DNA of 64,000 bases from Plazaster borealis (Eukaryota > Echinodermata > Asteroidea > Forcipulatida > Labidiasteridae), in assembly GCA_021014325.1 (NCBI GenBank), contig CM037467.1, positions 7,624,773 through 7,688,772 on the forward strand, read 5' to 3'. This document shows, in pieces, positions 10,401-21,156 of the stretch. The notes beneath the pieces are model-generated. The model did no database searches and was not told where the DNA came from. It saw nothing but the letters and a program-made list of their open reading frames with translations. The stretch's first letter is position 1; the number at the start of each line of letters is the position of its first letter. A program made the position numbers and the translations under genes.

Positions 10401-12528
10401 TGTTTTTGGTTAATTATGTTGAAAATTGTACTATCATGTCGCTTTTCTCACCCAACACTTTTGTTGTCCTTAAATAAATATTAATTGTAGCCTGCATTTT
10501 GATTTTATATCTCAGGATGGCTGATTCAATGACTCCCAACTCGAAAATGATCTTTAAATAATGATCTTGCTAAAACAAAATTGGTTAAAGTGGTCAGATA
10601 TTGCATGAGATCGCACCACATAGCATCTAAAATCCTAACTGTTTCGGAGCATTTAAGCGGGCCCCGGAACCCATGCCGTAAGGGCTTTGCGTTACGCGCT
10701 CGCAGGCGGCACAAATTACATTCACCGTTTGCGGCTTGGTACTTTTTCACGCCTCCCCGTTTGGGAAATCGTGGATCCGCCCCTGGCAACGGGTGGCATA
10801 CGCCGTGTGAGCGGGTGGTGCTAACGCGCCGATGTACTTTTGTTTTCACATTCGGCGCCCCCCCCCCCCAAAAAAAAAAAAAATAATAATAATAATAATA
10901 GTAATGGTTATGTGGGCCTGGCTACATTACATTACACTGTCTCCCGTTAAAGCCATTTCCCTGAGGCTACGTGTTTGATTCCACGTGTTTGATTCTCACA
11001 AAAAAAAAAATTTATTAAGTATTTTCGGATAAACGATATAGATAAACAAATACTAAGTATATATTCCATTATTATTATTGTTGATGGTTTATTAAAATAG
11101 ACCTTGTAGCTAAATGGCTAAATTTTGTCAATTTTTTACAATAAAAAGAAAACCATAAATAAACATTTTACAATAAACAAACCACAACAATTTTTATAAT
11201 AAAAATGAAAACATGAAACAATAGTTTACAAAACACAAATTATACACAACAAACAACTAAACAACAATGCATACAGACAAGAGCAGTCACCAGCACTATT
11301 CACGAATAACATTATTTAAAGAAAATTGATCAATTTAGAAATGTATAATCACACACATCCCTTTCAAGCGCCCTTTCTTCCTGCCGACCACAGTGCCTTC
11401 TGCGTGCGGCGGAGAAAGGCTCGAATCGAGGGTCAATAATGATACATATCCATCATGGAGAAGGTAATGAAATGACCTCGATCCTCTGTCACTGATAATC
11501 AAGTCACAGACACGGCTCAATTCTGCTGTAAGTGTTGTTCAATTTTACGGACGCGTGTAACACACAACAAGCCATATTGTATTAAACAGATTGCATAGAA
11601 TGAACCCTTGCTCTTTACTCAGGCCATAACGGCCACAAGCGCCTTGAACCGGATATTACCTACTTTCATTCAACCAAAATTGCGGACGAGTCGCACGAAA
11701 CGAATCGCTCAGAATAATTTTGAACGCACACAATAACTTCGCTCAGATTACGCTATTGTTGGCGCTTGGATTCGGTAGTACTTTTGCTTTTATCCCTGCC
11801 AAGTCAAGTAATTAACCAATTTCTTAAAGATTTATTGATAGCAATTAGGATTGAAAATGCATTGAGGCTCACTACGAACGATTCTTAATGTTTGTTTGTT
11901 TTGTCATTTTCAAAGAAGTCATTAAAATCTAAACAGAAAATAATTTATAATTTCCCTGTATACATACGAGTCGTTACTCTCACACACACAGGAAAAAAAG
12001 GAAAGAAAGAAAGGAAAAAAGTTCCAAATTCAGCTTTAAATATAATTTTTAACTTTTAGTTTCAATTTGTTTTCATAAGTAAGTTGCACAGGGTGGCGAA
12101 ACTTTACCCATGATGCACTGTAAAATGATACGACCTCTCAATAGTAAAACAAGTACGATCGCCAATAATTATATAAAAGAAAACATATTCAACTTCAGAC
12201 CAAGACATAAATTTTGGATGTCACTGTGTCATAAAAAAAAAAATTAAAAAAAATCACAAAACACGAGAACAGTTCATACTGACAAAGATTTCATGAACGT
12301 TCAAACACACACAACTATCGAATTTAAAAAAGAAACCATTAATTTAAACGTAACCATGAAAACACAATTTTTTGACGATAGGCAGTGGCAGACATGGCAT
12401 GTTATTGTTCTTTGTTTACGTAGTTCTTAACTTGCGCATGATTCTGAGAACAATTAACTTATTTGGTGCAAAAGTCTGCTGCCAAAAAGCTTCCCCAAAT
12501 TCCCCTGTTTGTATTTCCTTAACTTTAC
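10401..12528. other. No gene recognised; simple repeats
   Basis: It holds a C-run, A-run and (AAT)n microsatellite at about 10859-10900 and A-rich tracts at 11000 and 12000. GC-rich text at 10640-10860 ('GGGGCGGATCCACGATTT' on the minus strand) resembles a transposon edge. The 61-codon minus-strand frame near 11335-11520 has no recognisable domain. Nothing else supported. Confidence 0.35.
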
Positions 12529-12549
12529 ATGTTTTCAGCTGAAAAAAAC

Positions 12550-12702
12550 AATTTTAACTCAAATATATGTCAGCTTTGTCAGAGGTCTGTCTTAGGGCCT
12601 CTGCTCTGCAGCATGTATATCAATGACTTACATATGAATCTGTCTAATTCCCCACGCCATTATGCAGATGACACTTTTTTGTACAGACAGATCTCGATAA
12701 GA
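12550..12702 (+). pseudogene. LINE reverse transcriptase fragment (CR1/L2-like)
   Basis: The conceptual peptide contains 'QRSVLGPLLCSMYINDL' followed by 'HYADDTFLY'. These are adjacent RT motifs (the 'QGSVLGPLLF' block and the catalytic YADD box) of CR1/L2/Jockey-type LINEs, brought closer than normal by loss of sequence. No flanking LINE sequence is readable, so this is an isolated decayed fragment. Confidence 0.75.
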
Positions 12703-13031
12703 AGTGTCTGGTCCAATAGAAATGTTTGAACAGTTAAATGCAAGTTTCTTTCCCTATATCTAAAATGCAGGCTTCGTAAATCAATTTTTGTGTAATGGCG
12801 GTAGCTAATTTGCATATGCAAACTTGAATCCTTATCACTAACTATATTTAAGTAGACTTTTAGTATGGTGCTCAGGGGACATCTCTGAATTGCATAGAAG
12901 TGATTTTTGTTGTTGCATTTAGTGATTAGATTGACTGGACTACAACGATTGCCGGGAGGATGGAGGGTTTAAGATCGCTTTCCAACTACTTTTGGCTTTG
13001 CTAGTGTACTACTACACACGTACTTGTACTT

Positions 13032-13394
13032 GTAATAAATAAATAATAAATAAATAACAAGTTCTTATATAGCGCATTTTACAATCAACGTATCAATGCG
13101 CTTTATATTAGTGCCCTGGTCATTGGGCCAATAACATTCCTTTTAATTTTTCTCAGCTCCCTGAGGAGTATACAGCCCCGAGCTGCCGTGTGGCGCTCCG
13201 AAGGCTTTTTCAAACACAATATCAACCTCTACCCTCGCAGGTACCCATTTATACCCCTGGGTCAAGAGAAACAATTATAGTTAAGTGTCTTGCTCAAGGA
13301 CACAAGTGTCATGACCGGGATTCGAACCCACACCCTGTTGACTTAAGTACCAGAACTTGAATTCGATGCTCTTAACCGCTCGGCCACAACACCC
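13032..13394 (-). mobile_element. tRNA-derived SINE (Leu/Ser-type head) with LINE-like 3' hairpin tail
   Basis: Read on the minus strand from 13394. The head contains 'GTGGCCGAGCGGTTAAGAGC', an RNA polymerase III A box typical of type II tRNAs, and 'GGGTTCGAATCCCGGTC' (B box, around 13314-13329). The body follows, then the tail 'TAAAGCGCATTGA..' with 'AATGCGCTATATAAGAA', a stem-loop, and finally an AATA-type simple repeat at 13032-13055. The length of about 360 bp and the order head-body-tail are those of a SINE. The tail matches the 3' end of the LINE at 15039-15540, so that LINE type probably supplied the machinery. Confidence 0.85.
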
Positions 13395-14510
13395 TACTTG
13401 TAGTATACGTTTATCTTCTTTGGATTTATTATGCTTTTTTTTAACGTTTTACGTGTTGTTCTACCATAATTTGGGTTTGTTTCTTTTATGATTTTTTGGG
13501 AAGATCTGTGGATGTCGAAGGAACGTAGATTGGACTGATGACTTGTGTATTGCGTGTCAGTTGTTAATACACGCCTTTGTGCTGGATGGATATGCAGACT
13601 GGATCCTCATGCCTCGCCATAGTTATAACATTCACATAAACAGGTCACCAGTCTACTTGCAGCATTGGGCAGCAATATCCCGTAAATTTGACACTTGTAA
13701 CGACTAGTAAAGCGTATACGCTGACCTCCGATCGCTTTTTTTTCTCTCGATAGTGTCTCCTTAGTTACGGATATTTCGATGATTACAAAAAATAAAAAAA
13801 CATCTAACAGTTATTGTTAATGATTCTACATCACTAAATTACATCACGTAAACAGAAAACCGGTGTGTCCCTTTACTGCCGTATAGCCAGGCATCATATC
13901 CAAGTTTTCGATGAAACCTGGGAAGCGGCAGCAGAGGAATCACCTTAATGGGATGCGACTTTTTTATTTTCAAATACCAAGTAATAAACGACAAGGGAAA
14001 CTGACCGGGTACATTTTCAAATAATTTTGGTTTGAACAAAGACAAGAGCGGTACATAGTTTGTATCTGTTACTTTTTTTCAGTTACAGTATTTATAATGG
14101 TTCATTTGTCTTATCAAACTCGACAAACTCAAAAAGCACTACTGTATTGGTCGGTATGATTGAGTATTTTTCAAAGAACTACAAAGAGAGCGCAAAAGCT
14201 TTTTAGGTCTGTCAGGCATCAGCTAACATCAGCTAACATGAATGGTGACCCGGAAACAGCAATTATCCCTACGCACTTCATGTCGGTAAGGTATTGTCGA
14301 TGGCATTGAGCGCGAGCGGACCTAATTGATCTCATTGTTTTGTTGTGCGTCGCAAAATGATTTGCGATGCTGCAAGATCATGTTCCGATATTATAATTTT
14401 CTTGCATTCAGACAATGAGTTTTATTTGCGATGTCGCATTTGTGTTGTACGCTAAAAAGAGAGAATTGTCTCAAAAGTCATGCTTTCTGTAATGCAATCT
14501 TCCAAAGTTA
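13395..14510. other. No gene recognised
   Basis: AT-rich. Text near 13850-13882 ('CCGGTGTGTCCCTTTA') matches the end of a small repeat also seen at 55786 and 56298, so part of this stretch is a transposon remnant. No exon supported. Confidence 0.4.
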
Positions 14511-15038
14511 CATACCTGCAGCGTTGTACTATAATACAGATGTCTTCGTCAGTGCGGGTTCTTGGAAATTTAAGCATGATATCATAACATGTCTAGTAGG
14601 TTCACTTTGAGCAGGAAGTGATAAGGCACAAACGGGGTCCAATTAAAGCAATTAATCTTATCTATTTGCCAGAACGAATCTTTTGCTGCAGTTGTTTGTA
14701 AAGTTCGGATAATCTGATCAATCTTAGCATAAGATTGATCGAATCAAAGTGAAGTTTATGTCCGCAAAGTCGTGTTATGAGAAAAAAACACAGATGGGTA
14801 CACTGAAAACATCACTTAATCAGTTTGTAGAAAAGATTAGTAAAACTTGAATAAAAAATTAGTCCTTCAGAGAATGACTAATTGTTATATCACAAATACT
14901 AATTAAAGACATTTTGACTAATTTGAAAAAAAACTTGCAAACTAACTTCTGATTTGCAAAGACTAATTTAAATTTTGTTAATACTAATTTTGTGTTCTGA
15001 CTAATTGATAAACTGTTGATTTACCAATGCAATTAGTC

Positions 15039-15540
15039 ATTTCATTTGTCAAAGCTGCAAAGAATACAAAACTCAGCTGCAAGACTTGTGACGAAGAAGG
15101 GAAAGTTTGAACACGTATCACCGCTGTTACAAGACCTCCACTGGTTGCCTATTAAATGTAGAATTAAATTCAAAGTACTTGTGATTGTCTTTCAATGCCT
15201 GTATGGATCAGCACCTGAATACCTCAAAGTATTGATCCAACCATACAACCCCAAAATCACTCTCCGCTCACAATCAAAGAACTTACTGGTCCCAGTTTAT
15301 TCCAATACTAAATCATATGGAGGGAGGGCTTTCCAGAAAATAGCTCCGGACTTATGGAACTCACTGCCACAGCATTTGAGGGATGAAACAATTTTTGATA
15401 CATTTAAGGTTAAACTGAAAACACATCTGTTTAATCTGTAGATTATAATCTGTTTTGTTTATTTTGTAAACTGTAAAGCGCATTGAGGTTTCTTTCAGTA
15501 ATGAAATGCGCTCTATAAGAATCACCTGTTATTATTAATA
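15039..15540 (+). mobile_element. 5'-truncated CR1/L2-type LINE insertion
   Basis: This 500-bp block is present in the first half of the flanking duplication and absent from the second at about 16144-16150, so its limits are defined by an empty-site comparison. It holds the last 132 codons of the RT protein, a stop at 15441, a short 3' UTR with the stem 'AAAGCGCATTGA' and 'AATGCGCTCTATAAGAA', and an (ATT)n tail. 5' truncation and a microsatellite tail are usual for this LINE type. Confidence 0.88.
15046..15441 (+). pseudogene. LINE ORF2 C-terminal end
   Basis: An open frame of 131 residues to its natural stop. It begins 'LQRIQNSAARLVT', continues 'LHWLPIKCRIKFKVLV' and 'YGSAPEYL', and ends 'FQKIAPDLWNSLPQHLRD' then 'FKVKLKTHLF'. 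This is the conserved region downstream of the RT in CR1/L2-group LINEs. The ATG is internal and the RT core is missing, so no functional protein is expected, although the frame is undamaged and the insertion looks fairly young. Confidence 0.9.
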
Positions 15541-16229
15541 TTATTTTGAATTTACCAATTGAAATAACATTACTAATTGGATGACTAATGTATTCGTGAA
15601 AAACTAATACCAATCTTAAAATAGCCATCATACCTGCAGCGTTGTACTACAGATGTCTTCGTCAGTGCGGGTTCTTGGAAATTTAAGCATGATATCATAA
15701 CATGTCTAGTAGGTTCACTTTGAGCAGGAAGTGATAAGGCACAAACGGGGTCCAATTAAAGCAATTAATCTTATCTATTTGCCAGAACGAATCTTTTGCT
15801 GCAGTTGTTTGTAAAGTTCGGATCATTAGCATAAGATTGATTGAATCAAAGTGAAGTTTATGTCCACAAAATCGTGTTATGAGAAAAAAACACAGATGGG
15901 AATACACTGAAAACATCACTTAATCAGTTTGTAGAAAAGATAAGTAAAACTTAAATGAAAAATTAGTCCTTCAGAGAATGACTAATTGTTATATCACAAA
16001 TACTAATTAAAGACATTATTTGACTAATTTGAAAAAAACTTGCAAACTAACTTCTGATTTGCAAAGACTAATTTAAATTTTGTTAATACTAATTTTGTGT
16101 TCTGACTAATTGATAAACTGTTGATTTACCAATGCAATTAGTCTTTTATTTTGAATTTACCAATTGAAATAACATTACTAATTGGATGACTAATGTATTC
16201 GTGAAATACTGATACCAATCTTAAAATAG

Positions 16230-16514
16230 TCAACAGTCTAAAGTTTTCGTCGTTAAAAGTTCGCGCGCTTTTCCAGTCTGTTCTTTCTGTGTTAACGTGT
16301 AAACAAGGGTGGTGGATTGCAGCTCAAATACATACGGACAAACTCATTGACTTGTGTGTTCCAGTCAAGAATATTGAATGGTTCTACCTGTATAGACAGT
16401 GGGGAACCTTTTAACCGTATAGGATGGCATGGCACCTGGTAAGTACGACCTATCATATTCTTATTTCGTGACTTTATGCGTGTAACGTGATGTCTCGATG
16501 TCAAAGTCGACTCG
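16230..16514. other. No feature recognised
   Basis: Short non-coding stretch between the local duplication and the Penelope-like fragment. A minus-strand frame of 70 codons (16292-16504) has no recognisable domain. Confidence 0.35.
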
Positions 16515-16724
16515 TCACAGCAATGGTCGAGTTGTCTCTAAGGTTTCGTGGTCTGAAGGTTCAGCATGAAGGAAATTCCAGTTGACGAGATGATCCAGAT
16601 CTTGTGAGTGTTTGATGATGGCGAATTTGTCCAGGTGTCCCAGTCTGCCGTGTGCTCGATGTTCCTTGATTCTTGTAGATGGTGGCATTACCCTTATCGG
16701 CTGACATGTCATCGACGCTCCCAT
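16515..16724 (-). pseudogene. Possible Penelope-like element fragment (GIY-YIG region)
   Basis: The minus-strand peptide contains 'STRIKEHRAHGRLGHLDKFA' followed by 'IIKHSQDLDHLVNWN'. This resembles the part of Penelope-like retroelement endonucleases after the GIY-YIG motif ('..TRIKEH..RLGHLDKSAVAEH..H.I.W'). The GIY-YIG motif itself is not readable upstream, so this is at best a small decayed piece. The match is from memory of the family pattern. Confidence 0.4.
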
Positions 16725-16844
16725 TCTACTAGTGCTGGCCTCAGCACCAGTGGCCTGTCGGAGTAGGATGTCCAGCGTTCACCAGGAAACCCCCAAGGGC
16801 TGTGGCCGGCCTACCAGCAGGATACATTACTCATGGCCATGCGC

Positions 16845-17066
16845 TTTGTCCGGCAGCACCAGGCCACCCAGCAGCCACAGCCTCTGCAGCAGCAGCCTCT
16901 ACAGCAGCAGCAGTAGAGCTTTGTGACCCCACAGCGGCCTCTGCAGCAGCAGCCTCTACAGCAGCAGCAGTAGAGCATTGTGACCCCACAGCGGCCTCAG
17001 CAGCAGCAGCAGCCTGTGGTCTACCTCAACGCCCCCAGCTGCAGCAGCAGACCTTTCAGAGACTGG
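16845..17066 (+). repeat. CAG-rich repeat with a 57-bp tandem duplication
   Basis: CAG-rich DNA containing a 57-bp unit present twice: 'TTGTGACCCCACAGCGG' starts at 16921 and 16978. The Gln frame would read Gln-Pro-Leu-rich text but has TAG in both units. The Ala frame is open from 16802 to 17086. A plausible donor 'CTGGTATGT' follows at 17064-17072 and an acceptor-like 'CTGCTGCAG' at 17161-17169, so it may be a decayed or alternatively read coding exon. I cannot assign a protein. Confidence 0.55.
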
Positions 17067-17626
17067 TATGTAAACCTTTACAATGAATATATTTTTTAAT
17101 GCTCTATAACTTTTTTTTGGTTAAACTGTTAATATTAAATTTTTGTTGTTCTTCGTTTGTCTGCTGCAGACTTCGACAAGTGTCAGGTCAGCCCCTTTCC
17201 CCACCAGCAGGTGACAGGATTATCTCCGGGGTGCTCAGAAAGGTCGAAGTGAATGAAGAAGGTCAGAGGAGCGCCTCTGTGGGTGCGTTCGATTAGCTTA
17301 CACGTGTGTACCGGGGATTTACACTCGTGGTAGCCACGAAACGAATCTAATCGAACGCTGCAGTGTTTTCTCTTTTCACTATGTGCAAATTGAGGTCAAA
17401 GGTTGCGGCGGGACTTAAAAATTGTAAACAGACAGCTCTGTCGTCTGCTCAATAATTGGAAAATGTCGATGTTCATGACGACACAATTTAATAATAGAAT
17501 ACAACATTCATAATTTGCACCCAGACACCAACTGTTTGTTTTCCAGGAGATACATTTTCTTTTCATTTGCCACAATTCTTTCACAGACGATAAATCTGTG
17601 TATTAATTTGTAGTTTTTATACTTAC

Positions 17627-17652
17627 GTCGAATTCAACATGTCCCCCGCCAT
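17627..17652 (-). CDS. Candidate first coding exon of a minus-strand gene
   Basis: On the minus strand, 'CCAAGATGGCGGGGGACATG' gives an ATG at 17652-17650 in the 'AAGATGGCGG' context common at housekeeping-gene starts. Eight codons (M-A-G-D-M-L-N-S) plus two bases lead straight into a consensus donor 'GTAAGT' (17626-17621). Upstream lie ETS-like and CRE-like sites. I could not identify the next exon at lower coordinates, so the gene may continue beyond this window or be a remnant. The evidence is start context, donor and promoter arrangement only. Confidence 0.4.
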
Positions 17653-17745
17653 CTTGGTATGATACGCCTGCAACCGGAAGCTACGTCATTACACCTGGGC
17701 ATGCACCAGAGACCCGCTCGCGAGCGAGCTGGGGCTGTGGTGGCT
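17653..17745 (-). promoter_or_regulatory. CpG-rich promoter-like sequence
   Basis: Within 40 bp upstream of the minus-strand ATG are an ETS consensus 'ACCGGAAG' (17673-17680) and a CRE-like 'TACGTCA' (17682-17688). The ATG itself overlaps a YY1-type 'AAGATGGCGG'. This trio is typical of TATA-less metazoan promoters. The 'CTCGCGAGCGAG' palindrome at about 17719-17730 adds CpG content. Confidence 0.4.
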
Positions 17746-17788
17746 GACTCCGGGTAAACGGGACACTCGACAGGCACAATACAGATGC

Positions 17789-20700
17789 TAGCCTTGATCA
17801 AGGCGTTGGAGTTTTTTCTAAATTTTATTCAATTGTTTTCATTTTTATTTTATTTGCGCCGCGCTACCCACCCGAGCTACCAACCCGCCCGAGCTGTGTG
17901 CATGGTGTCTGTGTGTTCAGTACGGTATGCGCGTGCTCGTGTGAGCTGTATGCGACACTCGCCGAATCAACGCCTTGATGGTTCTGTCTCGAAGCCAATG
18001 ACTCATTACTATAATGCGCGCGAAAGGCGAGACCCCATTGGTCAGTGGCGGAAGTCTTGTTTACGCATTCTTATGAATATGCATGTAGTATCCAGATGTG
18101 GCTACTGCACTGGCGCGCCGGTTTGAATTTGGGAATACTTTGTTATAATAATATCTATCTGAAAATCATTGCGTATTCTCCTCAGCTGAGCGAGACAATG
18201 AGGGCATGGCAGGAATTAAACAAATGAGGTTGCATGGATCAATTTGTAACATACATTACATACACCATTTTCCAGCAGGAAGACGCTTTTCTTATGTTTT
18301 TTTGTAATGACGTAAGGCCCGATTGACCATCTCCTGTCTCCATCTTGCATCATTAAACAGTGATTTAATCATTGTTGGTGCATTCAATGGAGGTAAAAAT
18401 ATACAAAACAAAGACCTTAATAAACTATACCATTGTTGATTGTTTCATGAAGGCATATAATAATAATAAATAATAATAAAATAGTATTTATATAGCGCCT
18501 TATGCCAGGCCTCAAGGCGCTTAGACACGAAATAAAAACAATATTTTTAAAAAGCAACACTCAAAATAGAAACGGCAGTTAAAAAACCACAAGAAAGAGA
18601 ATAATTAAAAACTAAACAAAACCACCAGGAGCAAAACATATTTTAAAAATTGGTTACCTAAACTAAAAACTAAAAGCTGAAAAAAAGAGCTGCCTAACAC
18701 CAAATTTCCCAAGTACACTCACTAGAACAGGGTAGCTAAAAATCTATTTCACATGTATCATGTGTGGCTGTATCCTGTCAATTTTTGTTTAGCAGTAAAT
18801 TCTTAAAAGACCCTGTCTGAGAACAATTCAAAAGTATGAAGACGGTGTGAGTGGCTGCACAGAGTCGGACTTCGAGAGGACATGTCAGGAAAACACAGAT
18901 GCAGAAACTACATCAACTCCAGAATTAATAACCAAAAGAATGGCGAATGATCAGGGTAGTCCTATGAGGGAACTTGAGTGCAGCGCATAAAGCTCCAGGG
19001 GCCGCGCCCGGGTTCAGCACTTGTGAGCTGACTGACCAGCCTCGCTCGCAGATTACCGGTTCAAAATGGCTGAGACAATGCTACACACAAACGCCATTAA
19101 GTCGGTAACTACATGTACTCACATCGCATCACATACAGCAAGCATGATATGGTACAAAGGTCACAGTGAGAGAAGCTCGTGATTGGACGTCAAAATGAAT
19201 AATTCATTTTCTTCCCATCCTGTGTTGTCTGCAATAGGTCTGACGAAATATTTAAATATTCATGAGCTGCATACTAGCATATCCGAGAGCCCCCCCCATT
19301 TTCGTCTAATATTGGACGAAAATATCAAGAAACACATTAAACCCGGAAGTTACAGACCCTTCAAGGCTGTCGGCCTGACGGCCTCCGCATTAGCCTTGAT
19401 CAAGGCAGTCGCATTTTTCACTCCAAAAAAGATGCCGTAAACACACCCGTATGGTTGTGCGTAAGGTGTGTATCGCATCGCACGACCCACCCGTATACAC
19501 TGTGTGTGTATCACGTCGTACGACGCCCGTACACACACTGTGCGCAGGTCATCCGCACTCGTACCACTCTCCGCATGCAGAGGCCTTCAGGCCGACAGCC
19601 TTGACGGGTCTGTAACTTCCGGGTTTAATGTGTTTCTTGATATTTTCGTCCAATATTGGACGAAAATGGGGGGGGGGGGCTCTCGGATATGCTAGTATGC
19701 AGCTCATGAATATTTAAATCTTTCGTCAGACCTATTGCAGACAACACAGGATGGGAAGCAAATGAATTATTCATTTTGACGTCCAATCACGAGCTTCTCT
19801 CACTATGACCTTTGTACCATATCAATATCATGCTTGCTGTATGTGATGCGATGTGAGTAGTTACCGACTTAATGGCGTTTGTGTGTAGCATTGTCTCAGC
19901 CATTTTTGACCGGTAATCTGCGAGGTTGGTCAGTCAGCTCACAAGTGCTGAACCCGGGCGCAGCCCCTGGAGCTTTTTGCGCTGCACTCAAGTTCCCTCA
20001 TTGGACTACCCTGATCACTCGCCATTCTTTTGGTTATTAATTCTGGAGTTGATGTAGTTTCTGCATCTGTCTTTTCCTGACATGTCCTCTCGAAGTCCGA
20101 CTCTGTGCAGCCACACCGTCTTCATACTTTTGAATTGTTCTCAGACAGGGTCTTATAAGAATTTACTGCCAAACAAAAATTGACAGGATACAGCCACACA
20201 TGATACATGTGAAATAGATTTTTAGCTACCCTATTCTAGTGACTGTACTTGGGAAATTTGGTTAGGCAGCTCTTTTTTAGTGGGGCGGCCCAAATGATAT
20301 AAAAAGTGCAATGAGCTATATGCCTTCATGATGAAACAATCAATAATGGTAGTTTATTGAGGTCTTTGTTTTGTATATTCTACCTCCAATGAATGCACCA
20401 ACAATGATTAAATCACTGTTTAATGATGCAAGATGGAGACAGTAGATGGTCAGTCGGGCCTTACGTCACTACGAAAAATACATCAGAAAGCGTCTTCCTG
20501 CTGGAAAATGGTGTATGTAATGTATGTAACAAATCGATCCACGCAACCTCATTTGTTTAATTCCATGCCCTCATTGTCTCGCTCAGCTGAGGAGAATACG
20601 CAACATTTTCAGATAGATATTATTATAACAAAGTATTCCCAAATTCAAACCGGCGCGCCAGTGTAGCCACATCTGGATTCTGCATGCATATTCATAAGAA

Positions 20701-21147
20701 TGAGCAAACAAGACTTCCGCCACTGACCAATGGGGTCTCGCCTTTCGCGCGCATTATAGTAATGAGTCATCGGCGGGGAGCAGAAACGTCAAGGCGTTGA
20801 TCGGTGAGTGGCGCATACAGCTCACACGACCACGCGCGCACCGTATACTGCACACACAGACACCATGCACACAGCTCGGGCGGGTTGGTAGCTCGGGTTG
20901 GTAGCTCGGGTGTGTAGCGCGGCGCAAATAAAATCAAAATGAAAACAATATAATAAAATTGAGAAAAAACTCCAACGCCTTGATCAAGGCTACCTCCGCA
21001 TGCGGAGAGTGGTACGAGTGCGGATGACCTGCACACAGTGTGTGTACGGGGGTCGTGCGACGTGATACACACATTACGCACAGTGTATACGGGTGTGTTT
21101 ACGGCGTCTTTTTGGAGTGAAAAATGCGACTGCCTTGATCAAGGCTA
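17789..21147. mobile_element. 3.36-kb fold-back element with 9-bp target-site duplication
   Basis: The element starts 'TAGCCTTGATCAAGGC' and ends with the exact inverse, flanked by the direct repeat TACAGATGC (17780-17788 and 21148-21156). Inside, a long left arm (17789 to about 19391) is repeated inverted on the right (about 19573-20992). The 180-bp loop between them (19392-19572) is repeated inverted as the terminal tail (20993-21147). The layout is therefore arm, spacer, inverted arm, inverted spacer. No transposase is encoded. A 9-bp duplication with very long inverted repeats is known from Mutator-like and fold-back elements; assignment to Mutator is inference. The left arm carries a later insertion at 18460-18690. 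Confidence 0.85.
18460..18690 (-). mobile_element. LINE/SINE 3'-end fragment inside the fold-back left arm
   Basis: Read on the minus strand this block ends 'AAGCGCCTTGAGGCC..AAGGCGCTATATAAATAC' and an (ATT)n tail, the same type of 3' stem-loop as at 13032 and 15480. The inverted right arm (around 20280-20325) has about 45 bp of unrelated sequence at this point, so the fragment was added to the left arm after the palindrome formed, with some local loss. Confidence 0.65.
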
Positions 21148-21156
21148 TACAGATGC

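Larger units (their letters stand above)
14511..16229 (+). repeat. Local tandem duplication, one half interrupted by a LINE fragment
   Basis: The segment beginning 'CATACCTGCAGCGTTGTACT' occurs at 14511 and again at 15629. The first half runs 14511-15628 and the second 15629-16229. They match over about 600 bp apart from small indels, except that the first half contains an extra 500 bp at about 15039-15540. Both halves end with 'CCAATCTTAAAATAG'. The shared part is unusually rich in 'CTAAT' and encodes nothing recognisable. Confidence 0.88.

Noticed and set aside
10526..10886. Frames of over 100 codons on both strands
   Set aside because: GC-rich repeat-like DNA next to homopolymers, open on both strands, with no domain recognised.
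13310..13394. A possible tRNA-Leu or tRNA-Ser gene on the minus strand
   Set aside because: A and B boxes are present but the acceptor stem does not close and the text continues into a SINE body and tail.
19065..19190. A short frame starting 'MAETMLHTNAIKS' after a good start context
   Set aside because: It lies in the fold-back arms, is present inverted in the other arm of copy 1, and stops after about 40 codons.
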